Source: Phenylobacterium sp.
GTDB taxonomy: Bacteria > Pseudomonadota > Alphaproteobacteria > Caulobacterales > Caulobacteraceae
Length of the DNA: 64,000 bases
NCBI RefSeq assembly: GCF_016793225.1
Contig: NZ_JAEUMN010000087.1
Location: 1 to 64,000, forward strand
Reading direction: 5' to 3'
Below, piece after piece: positions 16,809 to 25,132 of the stretch; position 1 is the first letter of the stretch; each line of letters begins with the position of its first letter. The position numbers and the translations under genes were made by a program. The notes under the pieces were generated by a model. The model was not told the origin of the DNA and made no database searches. It worked only from the letters and a program-made list of their open reading frames with translations.

Positions 16809-17289
16809 GATCCGCGACGGCGTGGCGAAGACCGTCGCCGACGCCTTCACCCACGTGGCCGACGACGAGGACATGGCGACCGGCGACGTGATCCTGTCGC
16901 TGGCCCGCTTCCAGTCGGACGGCGACCGGCTCCTCTCCGAGGGGCGGCGGCTGGGCGTGCGGCTGAAGAGCGACGAGCAGGTCGAGGCGCTGGCCTACGA
17001 CCTCCCGCGCCTCACTCTGGTGGCGCTGGAGTTCCCGAAGCATCTGGACGGCCGCGCCTACTCGAACGCGCGCCTGCTCCGCGAGCGCTTCGGGTTCAAG
17101 GGCGAGGTCCGCGCGGTCGGCGACGTGCTGCGCGAGCAGGCGCCGTGGATGATCCGCGTCGGGTTCGACGCCTACGAGCCGGCCGACGGCTCCAGCGCCA
17201 ACGAATGGCAGGCGGCGGCGCGGCGCTATCGCCATGCCTACCAGCGGGCCGCCGACGACCGGCCTGTCGCGTTCGAGGAGCGTGCGTGA
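16792..17289 (+). CDS. DUF934 domain protein of the sulfite reductase operon
   Basis: 165 aa from an ATG at 16792 with GGAGG 6 nt upstream, inside the cysI 3' end. The family signature is FPKHLDGRAYSNARLLRERF followed by GEVRAVGDVL. DUF934 proteins are found next to CysI or CysH throughout Proteobacteria and are presumed accessory to sulfite reduction, possibly electron transfer or assembly; the biochemical role is not established. The stop overlaps the cysH ATG (TGATG). Confidence 0.85.
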   Translation: MPTLIEIRDGVAKTVADAFTHVADDEDMATGDVILSLARFQSDGDRLLSEGRRLGVRLKSDEQVEALAYDLPRLTLVALEFPKHLDGRAYSNARLLRERFGFKGEVRAVGDVLREQAPWMIRVGFDAYEPADGSSANEWQAAARRYRHAYQRAADDRPVAFEERA

Positions 17290-18035
17290 TGAGTTTGGCC
17301 TACGACGATTTCGACGCCAGCGGCGCGACCGCGCTTCGGCTCGACGCCGAACTGCGGCGGGCGCACCCACGGACGGTCCTCGAGGCCGCCGTCGAGAGCT
17401 TCGGCGACCGGCTGGCGCTGGTCTCTTCGTTCGGCGCGGAGTCGGCCGTGCTGCTGGACATCGCCGCCAAGGTGAAGCCGGACATCGCGGTGCTGTTCCT
17501 CGACACCGGGATGCTGTTCGGCCAGACGCTGGACTACCGCAAGACCCTCGCCGAGCGCCTGGGCCTGACGAACGTCCGCGACCTGCGCCCCCAGTACCAG
17601 GACCTCGCCACCGGCGATCCTCAGGCGAAGCTCTGGCAGACCGACACCGACGCCTGCTGCCACATCCGCAAGGTCCTGCCGCTCGACCGGGCGCTGGGCG
17701 AGTTCGACGCCTGGATCACGGGCCGCAAGCGTTTCCATGGCGGCGACCGCCTGAACCTGCCGGTGGTCGAGCACGCCGACGGCAAGGTGAAGTTCAATCC
17801 CCTGGCCAACTGGGGCAAGGCGGACCTCGACGCCTACGCGGCCGCCCACGATCTGCCCCCCCATCCGCTGGTGGCCCAGGGCTTCCCCTCGATCGGCTGC
17901 TGGCCGTGCACCTCGCCCGCGGAAGAGGGTGAGGACGTCCGCGCCGGCCGCTGGAAGGGGATGGACAAGACCGAGTGCGGCATCCATGTGGCCCGTGCGC
18001 CGGGGACGCCCAACAACGTCGGCGGCGACATCTAG
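17289..18035 (+). CDS. cysH: phosphoadenylyl-/adenylyl-sulfate reductase
   Basis: 248 aa. Reduces activated sulfate to sulfite in the cytoplasm. PP-loop-like residues are at SSFGAESAVLL (47-57), and LDTGMLF (71-77) follows. Two cysteine pairs, C123/C124 (DACCHIRK) and C204/C207 (GCWPC), are the [4Fe-4S] ligands typical of APS-using reductases. The catalytic cysteine is C230 in ECGIH. The Fe-S type suggests APS rather than PAPS as substrate, which is inference from family knowledge. It starts within the DUF934 stop and is followed by fpr after 12 bp. Confidence 0.92.
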   Translation: MSLAYDDFDASGATALRLDAELRRAHPRTVLEAAVESFGDRLALVSSFGAESAVLLDIAAKVKPDIAVLFLDTGMLFGQTLDYRKTLAERLGLTNVRDLRPQYQDLATGDPQAKLWQTDTDACCHIRKVLPLDRALGEFDAWITGRKRFHGGDRLNLPVVEHADGKVKFNPLANWGKADLDAYAAAHDLPPHPLVAQGFPSIGCWPCTSPAEEGEDVRAGRWKGMDKTECGIHVARAPGTPNNVGGDI

Positions 18036-18047
18036 GCAGTATCAGGA

Positions 18048-18875
18048 ATGAACGACGTGACCCTCGCCCCGCCGGCGCCCGCCGCCGCGACCAAGGCCTC
18101 GGCCGCCTTCTATGTGGAGACGGTGACCTGGGTTCAGCACTGGACCGACACCCTGTTCTCGTTCCGCACGACCCGCGATCCGGGCCTGCGCTTCGCGAGC
18201 GGCCAGTTCGTGATGGTCGGGCTGATGCTGGAAACCGGCAAGCCGCTGGTGCGCGCCTACTCCATCGCCTCGCCGTCCTGGCACGAGGAGCTCGAGTTCT
18301 ACTCGATCAAGGTGCCCGACGGTCCGCTCACCTCGCGGCTGCAGCACCTGAAGGTCGGCGACCAGGTGCTCATCGGCCGCAAGCCCACCGGCACCCTGGT
18401 GCTGGACGGCCTGAAGCCCGGCAAGCGGCTCTACATGCTGGGCACCGGCACCGGGCTGGCGCCCTGGCTGTCGCTCGCCCGCGAGCCTGAGGTCTATGAG
18501 CGGTTCGACGACGTCATCGTCACCCACACGGTGCGCGAGGTGGCCGACCTGAATTACCGCGAGCTCTTCGAGCGCGACCTCCCCAACGACGAGATCCTGG
18601 GCGAGATCATCGGCGGCAAGCTGAAGTACTACCCGACCGTCACGCGCGAAGAGTTCAGGACCCGCGGCCGGATCACCGATCTCATCGAGAGCGGGCAGAT
18701 GTTCCGCGACCTGGGCCTGCCGCCCTTCGACCCCGCCGTCGACCGGGTCATGCTGTGCGGCGGACCATCGGTTCTGGTCGACCTGAAGCAGCAGCTGCTG
18801 GATCGCGGCTACGTGGAAGGCTCGATCTCGCAGCCCGGCGACTTCGTGCTCGAGCGCGCGTTCGTCGAGACCTAG
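18048..18875 (+). CDS. fpr: ferredoxin-NADP reductase
   Basis: 275 aa, a two-domain FAD/NADP oxidoreductase. FAD-binding motifs are RAYSIASP and PDGPLTSRLQ; the NADP site includes LGTGTGLAPWLS and MLCGGPSVL, and the aromatic residue before the end lies in DFVLERAFVET. As the last gene of the sulfur operon it can pass NADPH electrons through ferredoxin to sulfite reductase, replacing the missing CysJ. It is also a general Fpr of the oxidative stress type, so the operon context, not the sequence, gives this role. Confidence 0.9.
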   Translation: MNDVTLAPPAPAAATKASAAFYVETVTWVQHWTDTLFSFRTTRDPGLRFASGQFVMVGLMLETGKPLVRAYSIASPSWHEELEFYSIKVPDGPLTSRLQHLKVGDQVLIGRKPTGTLVLDGLKPGKRLYMLGTGTGLAPWLSLAREPEVYERFDDVIVTHTVREVADLNYRELFERDLPNDEILGEIIGGKLKYYPTVTREEFRTRGRITDLIESGQMFRDLGLPPFDPAVDRVMLCGGPSVLVDLKQQLLDRGYVEGSISQPGDFVLERAFVET

Positions 18876-18908
18876 CGGCCGCCCGCGCGCCGCTCGCCGC
18901 GGCGGCCT

Positions 18909-19442
18909 CTAGGCCGAGTGGGCCAGGACGAATGCCGCGCGGTCCTCGACGCTGGCCTTCGGAACGATGACCGGCGCGTAGCCGAGATCAGGCAGCGTGC
19001 GCACGATCCGCTCGAACACGGCCTCCATCTCCGACCAGTCCTGCCGGCGTTCCGCGTCCGGCGCGTAGATCTCGCGCCACGGCGGGAAGACGAACACGCG
19101 GCTGTTGTACCGACGCGAGGCCAGCGCCTTCAGCAGGGCCGGGGAGGGCAGCGCGCCGTTCGCGCCGTGCATGTCCATCAGGCCCCGGTCGAAGAAGACC
19201 CGCCGCGTCTCGTGCGCGAGGCCGTCGAAGGTGGCGATGTCGCGCGCGGTGGTCAGGTCGCAGCAGGCGGCCGGGTCGATCCACGGCACGGCCTGTCCTC
19301 CGGCGGCGACCTGTTCCCGGATCACCGCGCGGATGTTCTCGGCCGCCACAAGCTCGCCACGCGCGCGCAGGTGCTCGATCAGCGTGGTCTTGCCCGTGCC
19401 GCCGCCGCCGGTGAAGACGTGGAAGTTGGACTTTTCGATCAA
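18909..19442 (-). CDS. small P-loop NTPase (AAA_28-like)
   Basis: 177 aa from a TTG at 19442, with AAAGG about 9 nt upstream. The Walker A motif is FTGGGGTGKTTLIEHL near the N-terminus. A conserved FDRGLMDMHG and the C-terminal FPPWREIYAPDAERRQDW match the AAA_28 family of predicted kinases or ATPases, whose substrate is unknown. The open frame continues 32 codons upstream, but that part reads through the REP-like palindrome at 19496-19513 (peptide WIPAFAGT) and is not credible as protein. Convergent with fpr. Confidence 0.7.
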   Translation of the reverse strand: MIEKSNFHVFTGGGGTGKTTLIEHLRARGELVAAENIRAVIREQVAAGGQAVPWIDPAACCDLTTARDIATFDGLAHETRRVFFDRGLMDMHGANGALPSPALLKALASRRYNSRVFVFPPWREIYAPDAERRQDWSEMEAVFERIVRTLPDLGYAPVIVPKASVEDRAAFVLAHSA

Positions 19443-19495
19443 GCTGAGTTGCCTTTCGCGCACCGGCCTAGCCTTTGCGCTCCCCCTAGCGAGCG

Positions 19496-19608
19496 TCCCG
19501 GCGAATGCCGGGATCCAGATGGGAAGGCGCGGGCGCAAGAAGGGGAGGCTCGGAGCCCTTCCAAGCCGGCCTCAGAACCTGTGATCTGGGTCCCGGCATT
19601 CGCCGGGA
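19496..19608. repeat. pair of inverted REP-like palindromes
   Basis: TCCCGGCGAATGCCGGGA at 19496-19513 and TCCCGGCATTCGCCGGGA at 19591-19608 are exact reverse complements, each itself a near-perfect palindrome, 78 bp apart. They fill the gap between the P-loop NTPase and the 3D-domain gene. The related stem at 8407-8426 is a third member. Confidence 0.72.
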
Positions 19609-19642
19609 TGCTCGGTAGGTCTGGGGGCTTGGCCGCCGCGCC

Positions 19643-20122
19643 TCAGCGCGGGGGGCAGCCGTCGAACTTGCCGACCTTGACCGCCGTCAGCGTGGACAGG
19701 TTCAGCTTCTGCATCGGCTGCATCGAGGCCTTGCCGTGGCCGGTGTAGAGGTCGATGCGCTGGCCCTTGATCGCGCCGCCGACGTCGGAGGCGTACCAGT
19801 AGCCGTCGTGCGGCTTCCCGTCGGGCATCTTCAGGCCCACGGTCTCCTTGATGAAGATCACCGTGCGGCGCGGGATGATGTTCTTGTCGACCGCGATGGT
19901 GCGCATCGGGACGACACGGCAGCCCAGCGAGTCGAGCGCGCCCACGCCCTTGGCGCCGGCGTGATAGAGCGTGGCCTTGACGTTGAACACGCCGGTCCCG
20001 GGCAGGGCGCCCGAAATCATCGAGGTGAGTAGGTCGCCCACGGGATCGTTGTTCGCGGCTTGCGCGTTGGACGCGATACCGATGGCGGAAATGACTGCCA
20101 GGGCGGCGAGGCGGCGTCGCAT
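19643..20122 (-). CDS. exported 3D-domain protein
   Basis: 159 aa from an ATG at 20122 with AAGGAG 9 nt upstream. A signal peptide (MRRRLAALAVISAIGIASNA-QA) is followed by a 3D domain: FNVKATLYHAGAKGVGALDS, RTIAVDKNIIPRRT and YASDVGGAIKGQRIDLYTG, the conserved aspartates that give the domain its name. This fold is the catalytic core of MltA-type lytic transglycosylases and of resuscitation-factor-like proteins, so peptidoglycan cleavage in the periplasm is likely. A longer open frame to 20293 has no signal peptide at its start. Confidence 0.83.
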   Translation of the reverse strand: MRRRLAALAVISAIGIASNAQAANNDPVGDLLTSMISGALPGTGVFNVKATLYHAGAKGVGALDSLGCRVVPMRTIAVDKNIIPRRTVIFIKETVGLKMPDGKPHDGYWYASDVGGAIKGQRIDLYTGHGKASMQPMQKLNLSTLTAVKVGKFDGCPPR

Positions 20123-20307
20123 TGACGGCGTCTCCTTCGTCGTTGAACTGGTGGCCGGAGTCCTACCGGCTGAGCTCGCCCGGGGCAACCCCCGATGGCC
20201 GTCTTGCCGCATGCTGTGAGTTTTCCTTACACCCCGGGGCAAGCCTCCTTGCTTGCTGCCCGAGAGAAATCGGCCCAAGGCAGCGCTTCGCATCAGGAGG
20301 GCAGGTC

Positions 20308-20892
20308 GTGAAAATCTACGGGGACAGCAAGTCCGGAAACTGCCTGAAGGTGAAGTGGACGGCCGATTTCGTAGGCCGCGCCTACTCCTGGATCGAGACC
20401 GACATCATGGTGGGCGAGTCCCGCACGGAGGCCTTCCTGGCGATGAATCCGGCGGGGCAGGTGCCGGCCGTGGTCCTCGACGACGGCCGCCCGCTGGCGC
20501 AGTCGAACGCCATCATCCTGCACCTGGCCGAGGGCTCGTCGCTGATTCCCGTCGACGCCTACGATCGCGCCCGGATGCTCGAGTGGATGTTCTGGGAACA
20601 GTACAGCCACGAGCCCTACGTCGCCGTCGCCCGCTTCCAGGTGAAGTACCTCGGCAAGCCCGTGGCCGAGTTGGAGAGCCGGATCGTCGAGCGGGGCGCC
20701 CAGGCGCTGGCCCGGCTGGAGCTGGGGCTGCAGAGCTCCTCGTTCCTTGTGGGCGAGACCCCGACGCTCGCGGACGTGGCGCTCGTCGCCTACACCCGCT
20801 GGGCGCATGAAGGCGGCTTCGACCTGGCCGACTACCCGGCGGTGCGCGGCTGGGTGGCCCGGGTCGAGCAGGCCCTGCGCATCCGCGACTAG
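20308..20892 (+). CDS. glutathione S-transferase family protein
   Basis: 194 aa from a GTG at 20308 with AGGAGG 7 nt upstream. The thioredoxin-like N-domain reads VKIYGDSKSGNCLKVKWTAD with the glutathione-binding loop MNPAGQVPAVVLDDG and LAQSNAIILHLAE (Gln-Ser contact). The helical C-domain ends TLADVALVAYTRWAHEGGF. Ser9 or a neighbouring residue could activate the thiol. Substrate cannot be predicted. Confidence 0.87.
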   Translation: MKIYGDSKSGNCLKVKWTADFVGRAYSWIETDIMVGESRTEAFLAMNPAGQVPAVVLDDGRPLAQSNAIILHLAEGSSLIPVDAYDRARMLEWMFWEQYSHEPYVAVARFQVKYLGKPVAELESRIVERGAQALARLELGLQSSSFLVGETPTLADVALVAYTRWAHEGGFDLADYPAVRGWVARVEQALRIRD

Positions 20893-20972
20893 AGCGTGTA
20901 CTCATAAGCTGGGATCAGGTGGAAGCGCCTTAAACGGACCTCGTGAAGGTCAGAGATGGGTGGTTTGCGGAC

Positions 20973-21302
20973 CTAGGGCTCCAGCCCGCGCTCGAATTGG
21001 TGGTCGTCAGAACGCGCATCCTCCCGCGCGAAGAATGTTCTGGCGGCTTCCTCTTCAGGAGCGCGGCCTCGAAACGGCAAGACTGGCCCCCATTTCCAGA
21101 AGGCAACCGATAGCGCTCCGCCAATCGCCAGGTACATCACAATCAGTCGAGCCCCTGACGGAGCGCCGAGCGCGACGTAGTGGGCCCACCAAGCCAGCGC
21201 CGTAGTGGCGAACCACGCCACAACTAGGAGCGATAGTGCTGCGAAGAACGCCAGCCTTCTTGCGGCCTGTGCCCGTCGCGCGCGTCCCTTCCAATCCGTC
21301 AT
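20973..21302 (-). CDS. hypothetical small membrane protein
   Basis: 109 aa from an ATG at 21302, with two predicted membrane segments (LAFFAALSLLVVAWFATTAL and ARLIVMYLAIGGALSVAFW) joined by a short loop, then a charged cytoplasmic tail. I recognise no family. The frame can extend to 21377, but that prefix (MSDDRFRPVADIRQ) looks derived from the repeat at 21338-21400, so the inner ATG is preferred despite a weak Shine-Dalgarno. Codon use and GC are lower than in neighbours. Confidence 0.5.
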   Translation of the reverse strand: MTDWKGRARRAQAARRLAFFAALSLLVVAWFATTALAWWAHYVALGAPSGARLIVMYLAIGGALSVAFWKWGPVLPFRGRAPEEEAARTFFAREDARSDDHQFERGLEP

Positions 21303-21337
21303 TCGTGCCCCGTGCTTACGGTCAAGCTGCTCTGTCT

Positions 21338-21400
21338 GCCGAATGTCCGCAACGGGTCGAAAGCGGTCATCGCTCACGCGGCGACAAGCGGACCTCAGCG
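21338..21400. repeat. probable intergenic repeat fragment
   Basis: The stretch containing TGTCCGCAACGGGTCGAAAG, then cggtcat and agcggac, looks like a dispersed alphaproteobacterial intergenic repeat (from memory of such elements, translated as RFRPVADIR). Only this copy is clear in the window. The surrounding gap 21303-21544 holds no other feature I can support. Confidence 0.35.
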
Positions 21401-21544
21401 GGCGTGATGAGTAACACGACCTAGAGCGCGTTCCGCGCTCGAGCCCTTGGTTTGGAGCCTCATTGTCCCGTTCGGACGGCTCCTTCCGAACGGATGAGGC
21501 TCGAGGCGCTTGCGCCTGTCACGCGCCCACGCGAAACGGAGGGC

Positions 21545-22549
21545 ATGAAACACCTCCTCGCGCCGGCCGTGGCCGCGCTCGCCCTCGCGCTCCCCGGCTC
21601 GCTGCTCGCCTGGGGCAACACCGGCCACCGCATGCTGGGCGAGCTGGCCATGCGCGCCCTGCCGGCCGAGGTCCCGGCGTTCCTGCGCACCCCCCAGGCC
21701 GCCCGCGACGTCGGCGAGTTCTCGCGCGAGCCGGACCGGTCCAAGGGCTCGGGCCGCATGCATGGCCATGACCGCGACGCCGCCCACTTCATCGACCTCG
21801 ACCCCGAGGGCCGGCTGCTCGGCGGACCGCCCATGCTGCCGCTCGCGCCCACGCGCGCCGAGTTCGAGACCCAGCTCCGGGCCGCCAATCTCGACCAGTG
21901 GAAGACCGGCTATCTGCCCTACGCCCTCATCGACCGCTGGCAGCAGCTCACCACCGACCTCGCTTACTGGCGCGTGCTGGACGCCGCGGAGAAGAACCCG
22001 AAGTGGGCCAGGAACCGCGTCTGGTTCCGGCAGGATCGCCTCCGCCGCGAGGCCCTCGTCCTGCAGACGCTGGGCGAGCTCTCCCATTTCGTCGGCGACG
22101 GCAGCCAGCCCCTGCACGTGACCGACAGCTACAACGGCTGGAGCGGCCCGAACCCGAAGGGCTACACCACCGCCAAGATCCACGGGCCGTTCGAGAGCGA
22201 CTTCGTGCAGGCCTATGTGAAGGCCTCGGACGTCGCCGGGCGCATGACGCCCCTGCGCCTCTGCAACTGCCCGTTCGAGCAGCGCGTCGGCGAGTACCTC
22301 GTCGCCACGGGCCGGCAGGTCGTCCCCTTCTACGAGCTGGAGAAGGCGGGCGGCCTCGCGCCGGGCGACCGTCGGGGCGTGGCCTTCGCGTCCGCGCGCC
22401 TGGCGGTGGGCGCCTCGGAGCTGCGTGACGTGATCGTCGAGGCCTGGCGCGCCAGCGAGAACCGGCAGGTGGGCTGGAAGCCTGTCGCCGTCCGCGACGT
22501 CCTGGCCGGCAAGGTCGATCCCTATCCAGCCCTCTACGGCATCGACTGA
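21545..22549 (+). CDS. secreted S1/P1-type nuclease
   Basis: 334 aa from an ATG at 21545. After a signal peptide (MKHLLAPAVAALALALPGSLLA) the mature N-terminus is WGNTGHR, and the N-terminal Trp and the His of this motif bind zinc in the family. Further zinc ligands are expected in HFIDLD, LSHFVGDGSQPLHV and KIHGPFESDF, where the last Asp/Glu pattern differs slightly from the eukaryotic HxxxD. The enzyme should cut single-stranded DNA or RNA to 5'-nucleotides outside the cytoplasm. It overlaps the Nudix gene by TGATG, starting a three-gene coupled operon. Confidence 0.85.
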   Translation: MKHLLAPAVAALALALPGSLLAWGNTGHRMLGELAMRALPAEVPAFLRTPQAARDVGEFSREPDRSKGSGRMHGHDRDAAHFIDLDPEGRLLGGPPMLPLAPTRAEFETQLRAANLDQWKTGYLPYALIDRWQQLTTDLAYWRVLDAAEKNPKWARNRVWFRQDRLRREALVLQTLGELSHFVGDGSQPLHVTDSYNGWSGPNPKGYTTAKIHGPFESDFVQAYVKASDVAGRMTPLRLCNCPFEQRVGEYLVATGRQVVPFYELEKAGGLAPGDRRGVAFASARLAVGASELRDVIVEAWRASENRQVGWKPVAVRDVLAGKVDPYPALYGID

Positions 22550-23031
22550 TGCCGGCCCCCCAGTTCGGCGAGCCGCCGGCCGGCTACACGCCCGCCGACC
22601 GGCCGGCCGCCTTCTGCGTCATCGAGCGTGACGGTCTCGTCGCGCTCGTGGAGGTGGCCTGGGAGGGCCGGGGCCTCCTGCTGCACCTGCCGGGCGGCGG
22701 CCTGGATGAGGGCGAGGACGAGGCCGCCGCGGCCGTGCGCGAGTGCGGGGAGGAGGCGGGCCTCGCGGTGACGCTGGAGCCGGCGCCGTTCCTTCGCGCG
22801 GACCACTACTTCCTGCACCACGACGGCGTGGTCCGAAACACGCGCGGCGCCTTCTTCGCCGGCCGCGTGGCCGCGGAAGACCCCGCCCTGAAGACCGAGG
22901 CCGACCATCGGCTGGTCTGGATGGCGCCGCACGAGGCGGTGGTCCGGCTGGAACGCGAGGCGCATGCCTGGGCGGTCGCCGCCTGGCTGCGATTGCGCGC
23001 GCGCGCCCCAGGGTCTAGCAGCGCGCCATGA
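22549..23031 (+). CDS. NUDIX hydrolase
   Basis: 160 aa. The Nudix box is complete ([14 protein letters not shown] then RECGEEAGL, matching Gx5Ex7REUxEExGU), so a metal-dependent pyrophosphohydrolase acting on a nucleoside diphosphate derivative is expected; the substrate cannot be read. It lies between a nuclease and folD with overlaps at both ends (TGATG before, ATGA after), which fits nucleotide clean-up but may only reflect compaction. Confidence 0.88.
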   Translation: MPAPQFGEPPAGYTPADRPAAFCVIERDGLVALVEVAWEGRGLLLHLPGGGLDEGEDEAAAAVRECGEEAGLAVTLEPAPFLRADHYFLHHDGVVRNTRGAFFAGRVAAEDPALKTEADHRLVWMAPHEAVVRLEREAHAWAVAAWLRLRARAPGSSSAP

Positions 23032-23918
23032 CGGCGAGAATCATCGAAGGGCTGCCGGTGGCCGAGCGCATCCGCGCCGAGGTCACGGCCGAGGTGGCGC
23101 AGCTGCGCGCCGAACATGGGCTGCAGCCGGGCCTGGCGGTGGTCCTGGTGGGCGACGACCCGGCCTCGCAGGCCTATGTGAAGTCCAAGGGCGAGCAGAG
23201 CCTCGCCGCCGGCATGCACTCGGTCACGCACCGCCTGCCGGCCGACACGCGCCAGGACGAGCTGATCCGCCTGGTGGCCGACCTGAACGCCGATCCGCTG
23301 ATCCACGGCATCCTGGTGCAGCTGCCCCTGCCGTCGCACCTGGACGAGAAGCCGGTCATCTCCGCCATCGACCCCGACAAGGACGTGGACGGCCTGCACG
23401 TCGTGAACGCGGGCCGTCTCACCGTGGGCGAGCCGGCCCTGACGGCCTGCACGCCGGTCGGCTGCATGGTCCTGATCCGCGACACCCTGGGCGACGTGGC
23501 CGGCAAGCACGCGGTCGTGGTGGGCCGTTCGCGGCTGGTGGGCAAGCCGATCGCCCAGCTTCTCCTGGCGGCCGACTGCACGGTCACCATGGCCCACTCC
23601 AAGACGCAGGACCTGGCGGCAGTGTGCCGCAGCGCCGACATCCTCGTGGCCGCCGTCGGCCGGCCGCGCATGATCCGCGGCGACTGGATCAAGCCAGGCG
23701 CCACCGTCATCGACGTCGGCATCAACCGGGTGCCGTTCGACAACCCCGAGCAGGCGGCCCTGGGCAAGACGAAGCTGGTGGGCGACGTCCACTACAAGGA
23801 GGCGCTCGAGGTCGCGGGCGCGATCACGCCGGTTCCCAAGGGGGTGGGGCCGATGACGGTGGCGATGCTCCTGCAGAACACCGTCACCGCCGCGAAGCGG
23901 ATCGCCGGCGTCGACTGA
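23028..23918 (+). CDS. folD: methylenetetrahydrofolate dehydrogenase/cyclohydrolase
   Basis: 296 aa, of usual length. Bifunctional cytoplasmic enzyme that interconverts 5,10-methylene-THF and 10-formyl-THF with NADP. Signatures: catalytic Y50 and K54 in [44 protein letters not shown] (NADP site) and [18 protein letters not shown]. Overlaps the Nudix gene by ATGA. Confidence 0.96.
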   Translation: MTARIIEGLPVAERIRAEVTAEVAQLRAEHGLQPGLAVVLVGDDPASQAYVKSKGEQSLAAGMHSVTHRLPADTRQDELIRLVADLNADPLIHGILVQLPLPSHLDEKPVISAIDPDKDVDGLHVVNAGRLTVGEPALTACTPVGCMVLIRDTLGDVAGKHAVVVGRSRLVGKPIAQLLLAADCTVTMAHSKTQDLAAVCRSADILVAAVGRPRMIRGDWIKPGATVIDVGINRVPFDNPEQAALGKTKLVGDVHYKEALEVAGAITPVPKGVGPMTVAMLLQNTVTAAKRIAGVD

Positions 23919-23944
23919 CCGACCGGATCGGGCCCGCGGCCGGC

Positions 23945-24442
23945 TCAGGGCAGCCGTGTCCTGTAGGCCTCCCGCGCGGCCTTGAAGGTCTCGAAGGGGA
24001 ACTTGACCGGCACGCCTTCGAGGGCGGCGGCCAGCATGTCCAGGTGAGCCTCCCAGCCCGCGCAGCTCCGCGCCACGTCATCCCCCTCGGGCAGCCGGAG
24101 CACGAGCGTCAGGCGGCAGCCGTCCAGCAGCGCGCTCAGGGTCCAGGTCATCCGACGCGTGGGCTCGTCCGGGCCGCTCCAGGAGTATTCGAGCAGGTGG
24201 TCGGGCTCGTAGAGGGTCACCTCGGAGTCGATCACGATGCCGCTGTCCACGAAATCCAGGCGCGCCCGGCCGCCGATCCGGGGCTCGATGGTTCCCGGGG
24301 CGAGCCATTCCGGCAGCCGGGCCGCGTCGGTCAGCATGCGCCAGACCTCCTGCGGCGTATGGTCGAAGTCGCGCGTGAACTCGCAGCGGAAGCCGCTGTC
24401 AGCCCGAGTGATCCGCGCCAGGTCCTGTTCCGCGATGTCCAT
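23945..24442 (-). CDS. SRPBCC (AHSA1-like) domain protein
   Basis: 165 aa with the START-like fold typical of AHSA1/polyketide-cyclase proteins: FTRDFDHTPQEVWRMLTDAA, then LPEWLAPG, VIDSEVTLYEPDHLLEYSW, GCRLTLVLRL and GWEAHLDMLAAALEG. Such proteins bind small hydrophobic ligands or act as stress-related chaperone partners; no ligand can be named. It is convergent with folD and lies 57 bp ahead of the Mla-type lipoprotein on the other side. Confidence 0.8.
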   Translation of the reverse strand: MDIAEQDLARITRADSGFRCEFTRDFDHTPQEVWRMLTDAARLPEWLAPGTIEPRIGGRARLDFVDSGIVIDSEVTLYEPDHLLEYSWSGPDEPTRRMTWTLSALLDGCRLTLVLRLPEGDDVARSCAGWEAHLDMLAAALEGVPVKFPFETFKAAREAYRTRLP

Positions 24443-24499
24443 GCGCCACCTCCGTCTTCGGGAGCTTGGCGGCGCGATCGGCGTGCGCCTTGACGCGGC

Positions 24500-25132
24500 T
24501 CAAACCGGCTGGGCCTGGGCGTTCGTCCAGGCCACCACCTCGCGCAGCACCTCGGCCACCGCGCGGTCGTAGGCCGCCACGATCGCCGTCACCCGGTTGT
24601 CCGCGGCAGGAACGCGCTTCTCGAAGATCTGCTCGCGCACCATCTCGCGGTCGGTCCCCCGCGTGATCGCGGCGCGCACGCGGACGATGACCGTCGGCGC
24701 GGCCTTGGGCCCCGCCGTGTAGTGGGTCTCGAAGTTCCGCACGTCCAGGCGCAGGACATAGGCGGCCGAGGCCGGCTCGCCGCGCGACAGGATCCGCACC
24801 GGGCCGGGGTCGGCGTCGAACGCCGCCAGCACCGCCTCGTCCCACAACACCGTGGCCGGCGCGACCCAGCGCGTCTCGGCGACGTAGGCCGCCTTGCCGT
24901 TGGTGATCGTGAGCAGCCGGTCGCCCGCGGCCTCGCGCTGGAAGGTGGCGCTCGCCCGCAGCACGCCCACCGAGCCCTGGGGCGCGGTGACGGCCTCGGC
25001 GGCCAGCGGCTGGCCGAAGCGGTAGAGGTGCGCCGGCTTCGACTTGGGCAGCAGCGACACGCAGCCGCCGAGGGTCAGGGCGGTGACGGCGAGGGCGGCC
25101 GCCGCCGGCGCGAGGGTCCTTCTGCGGATCAT
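24500..25132 (-). CDS. ABC-type transport auxiliary lipoprotein (PqiC-like)
   Basis: 210 aa. It begins MIRRRTLAPAAAALAVTALT and carries a lipobox at LGGC, so the mature protein is lipidated, probably on the outer membrane. The rest resembles the ABC_trans_aux family (HLYRFGQPL, TRWVAPATVLWDEAVLAAFD, YVLRLDVRNFETHY). It is the last gene of the four-gene lipid-transport operon, coupled to mlaD by ATGA. In PqiC-type systems this lipoprotein docks the MCE protein at the outer membrane. Confidence 0.82.
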   Translation of the reverse strand: MIRRRTLAPAAAALAVTALTLGGCVSLLPKSKPAHLYRFGQPLAAEAVTAPQGSVGVLRASATFQREAAGDRLLTITNGKAAYVAETRWVAPATVLWDEAVLAAFDADPGPVRILSRGEPASAAYVLRLDVRNFETHYTAGPKAAPTVIVRVRAAITRGTDREMVREQIFEKRVPAADNRVTAIVAAYDRAVAEVLREVVAWTNAQAQPV

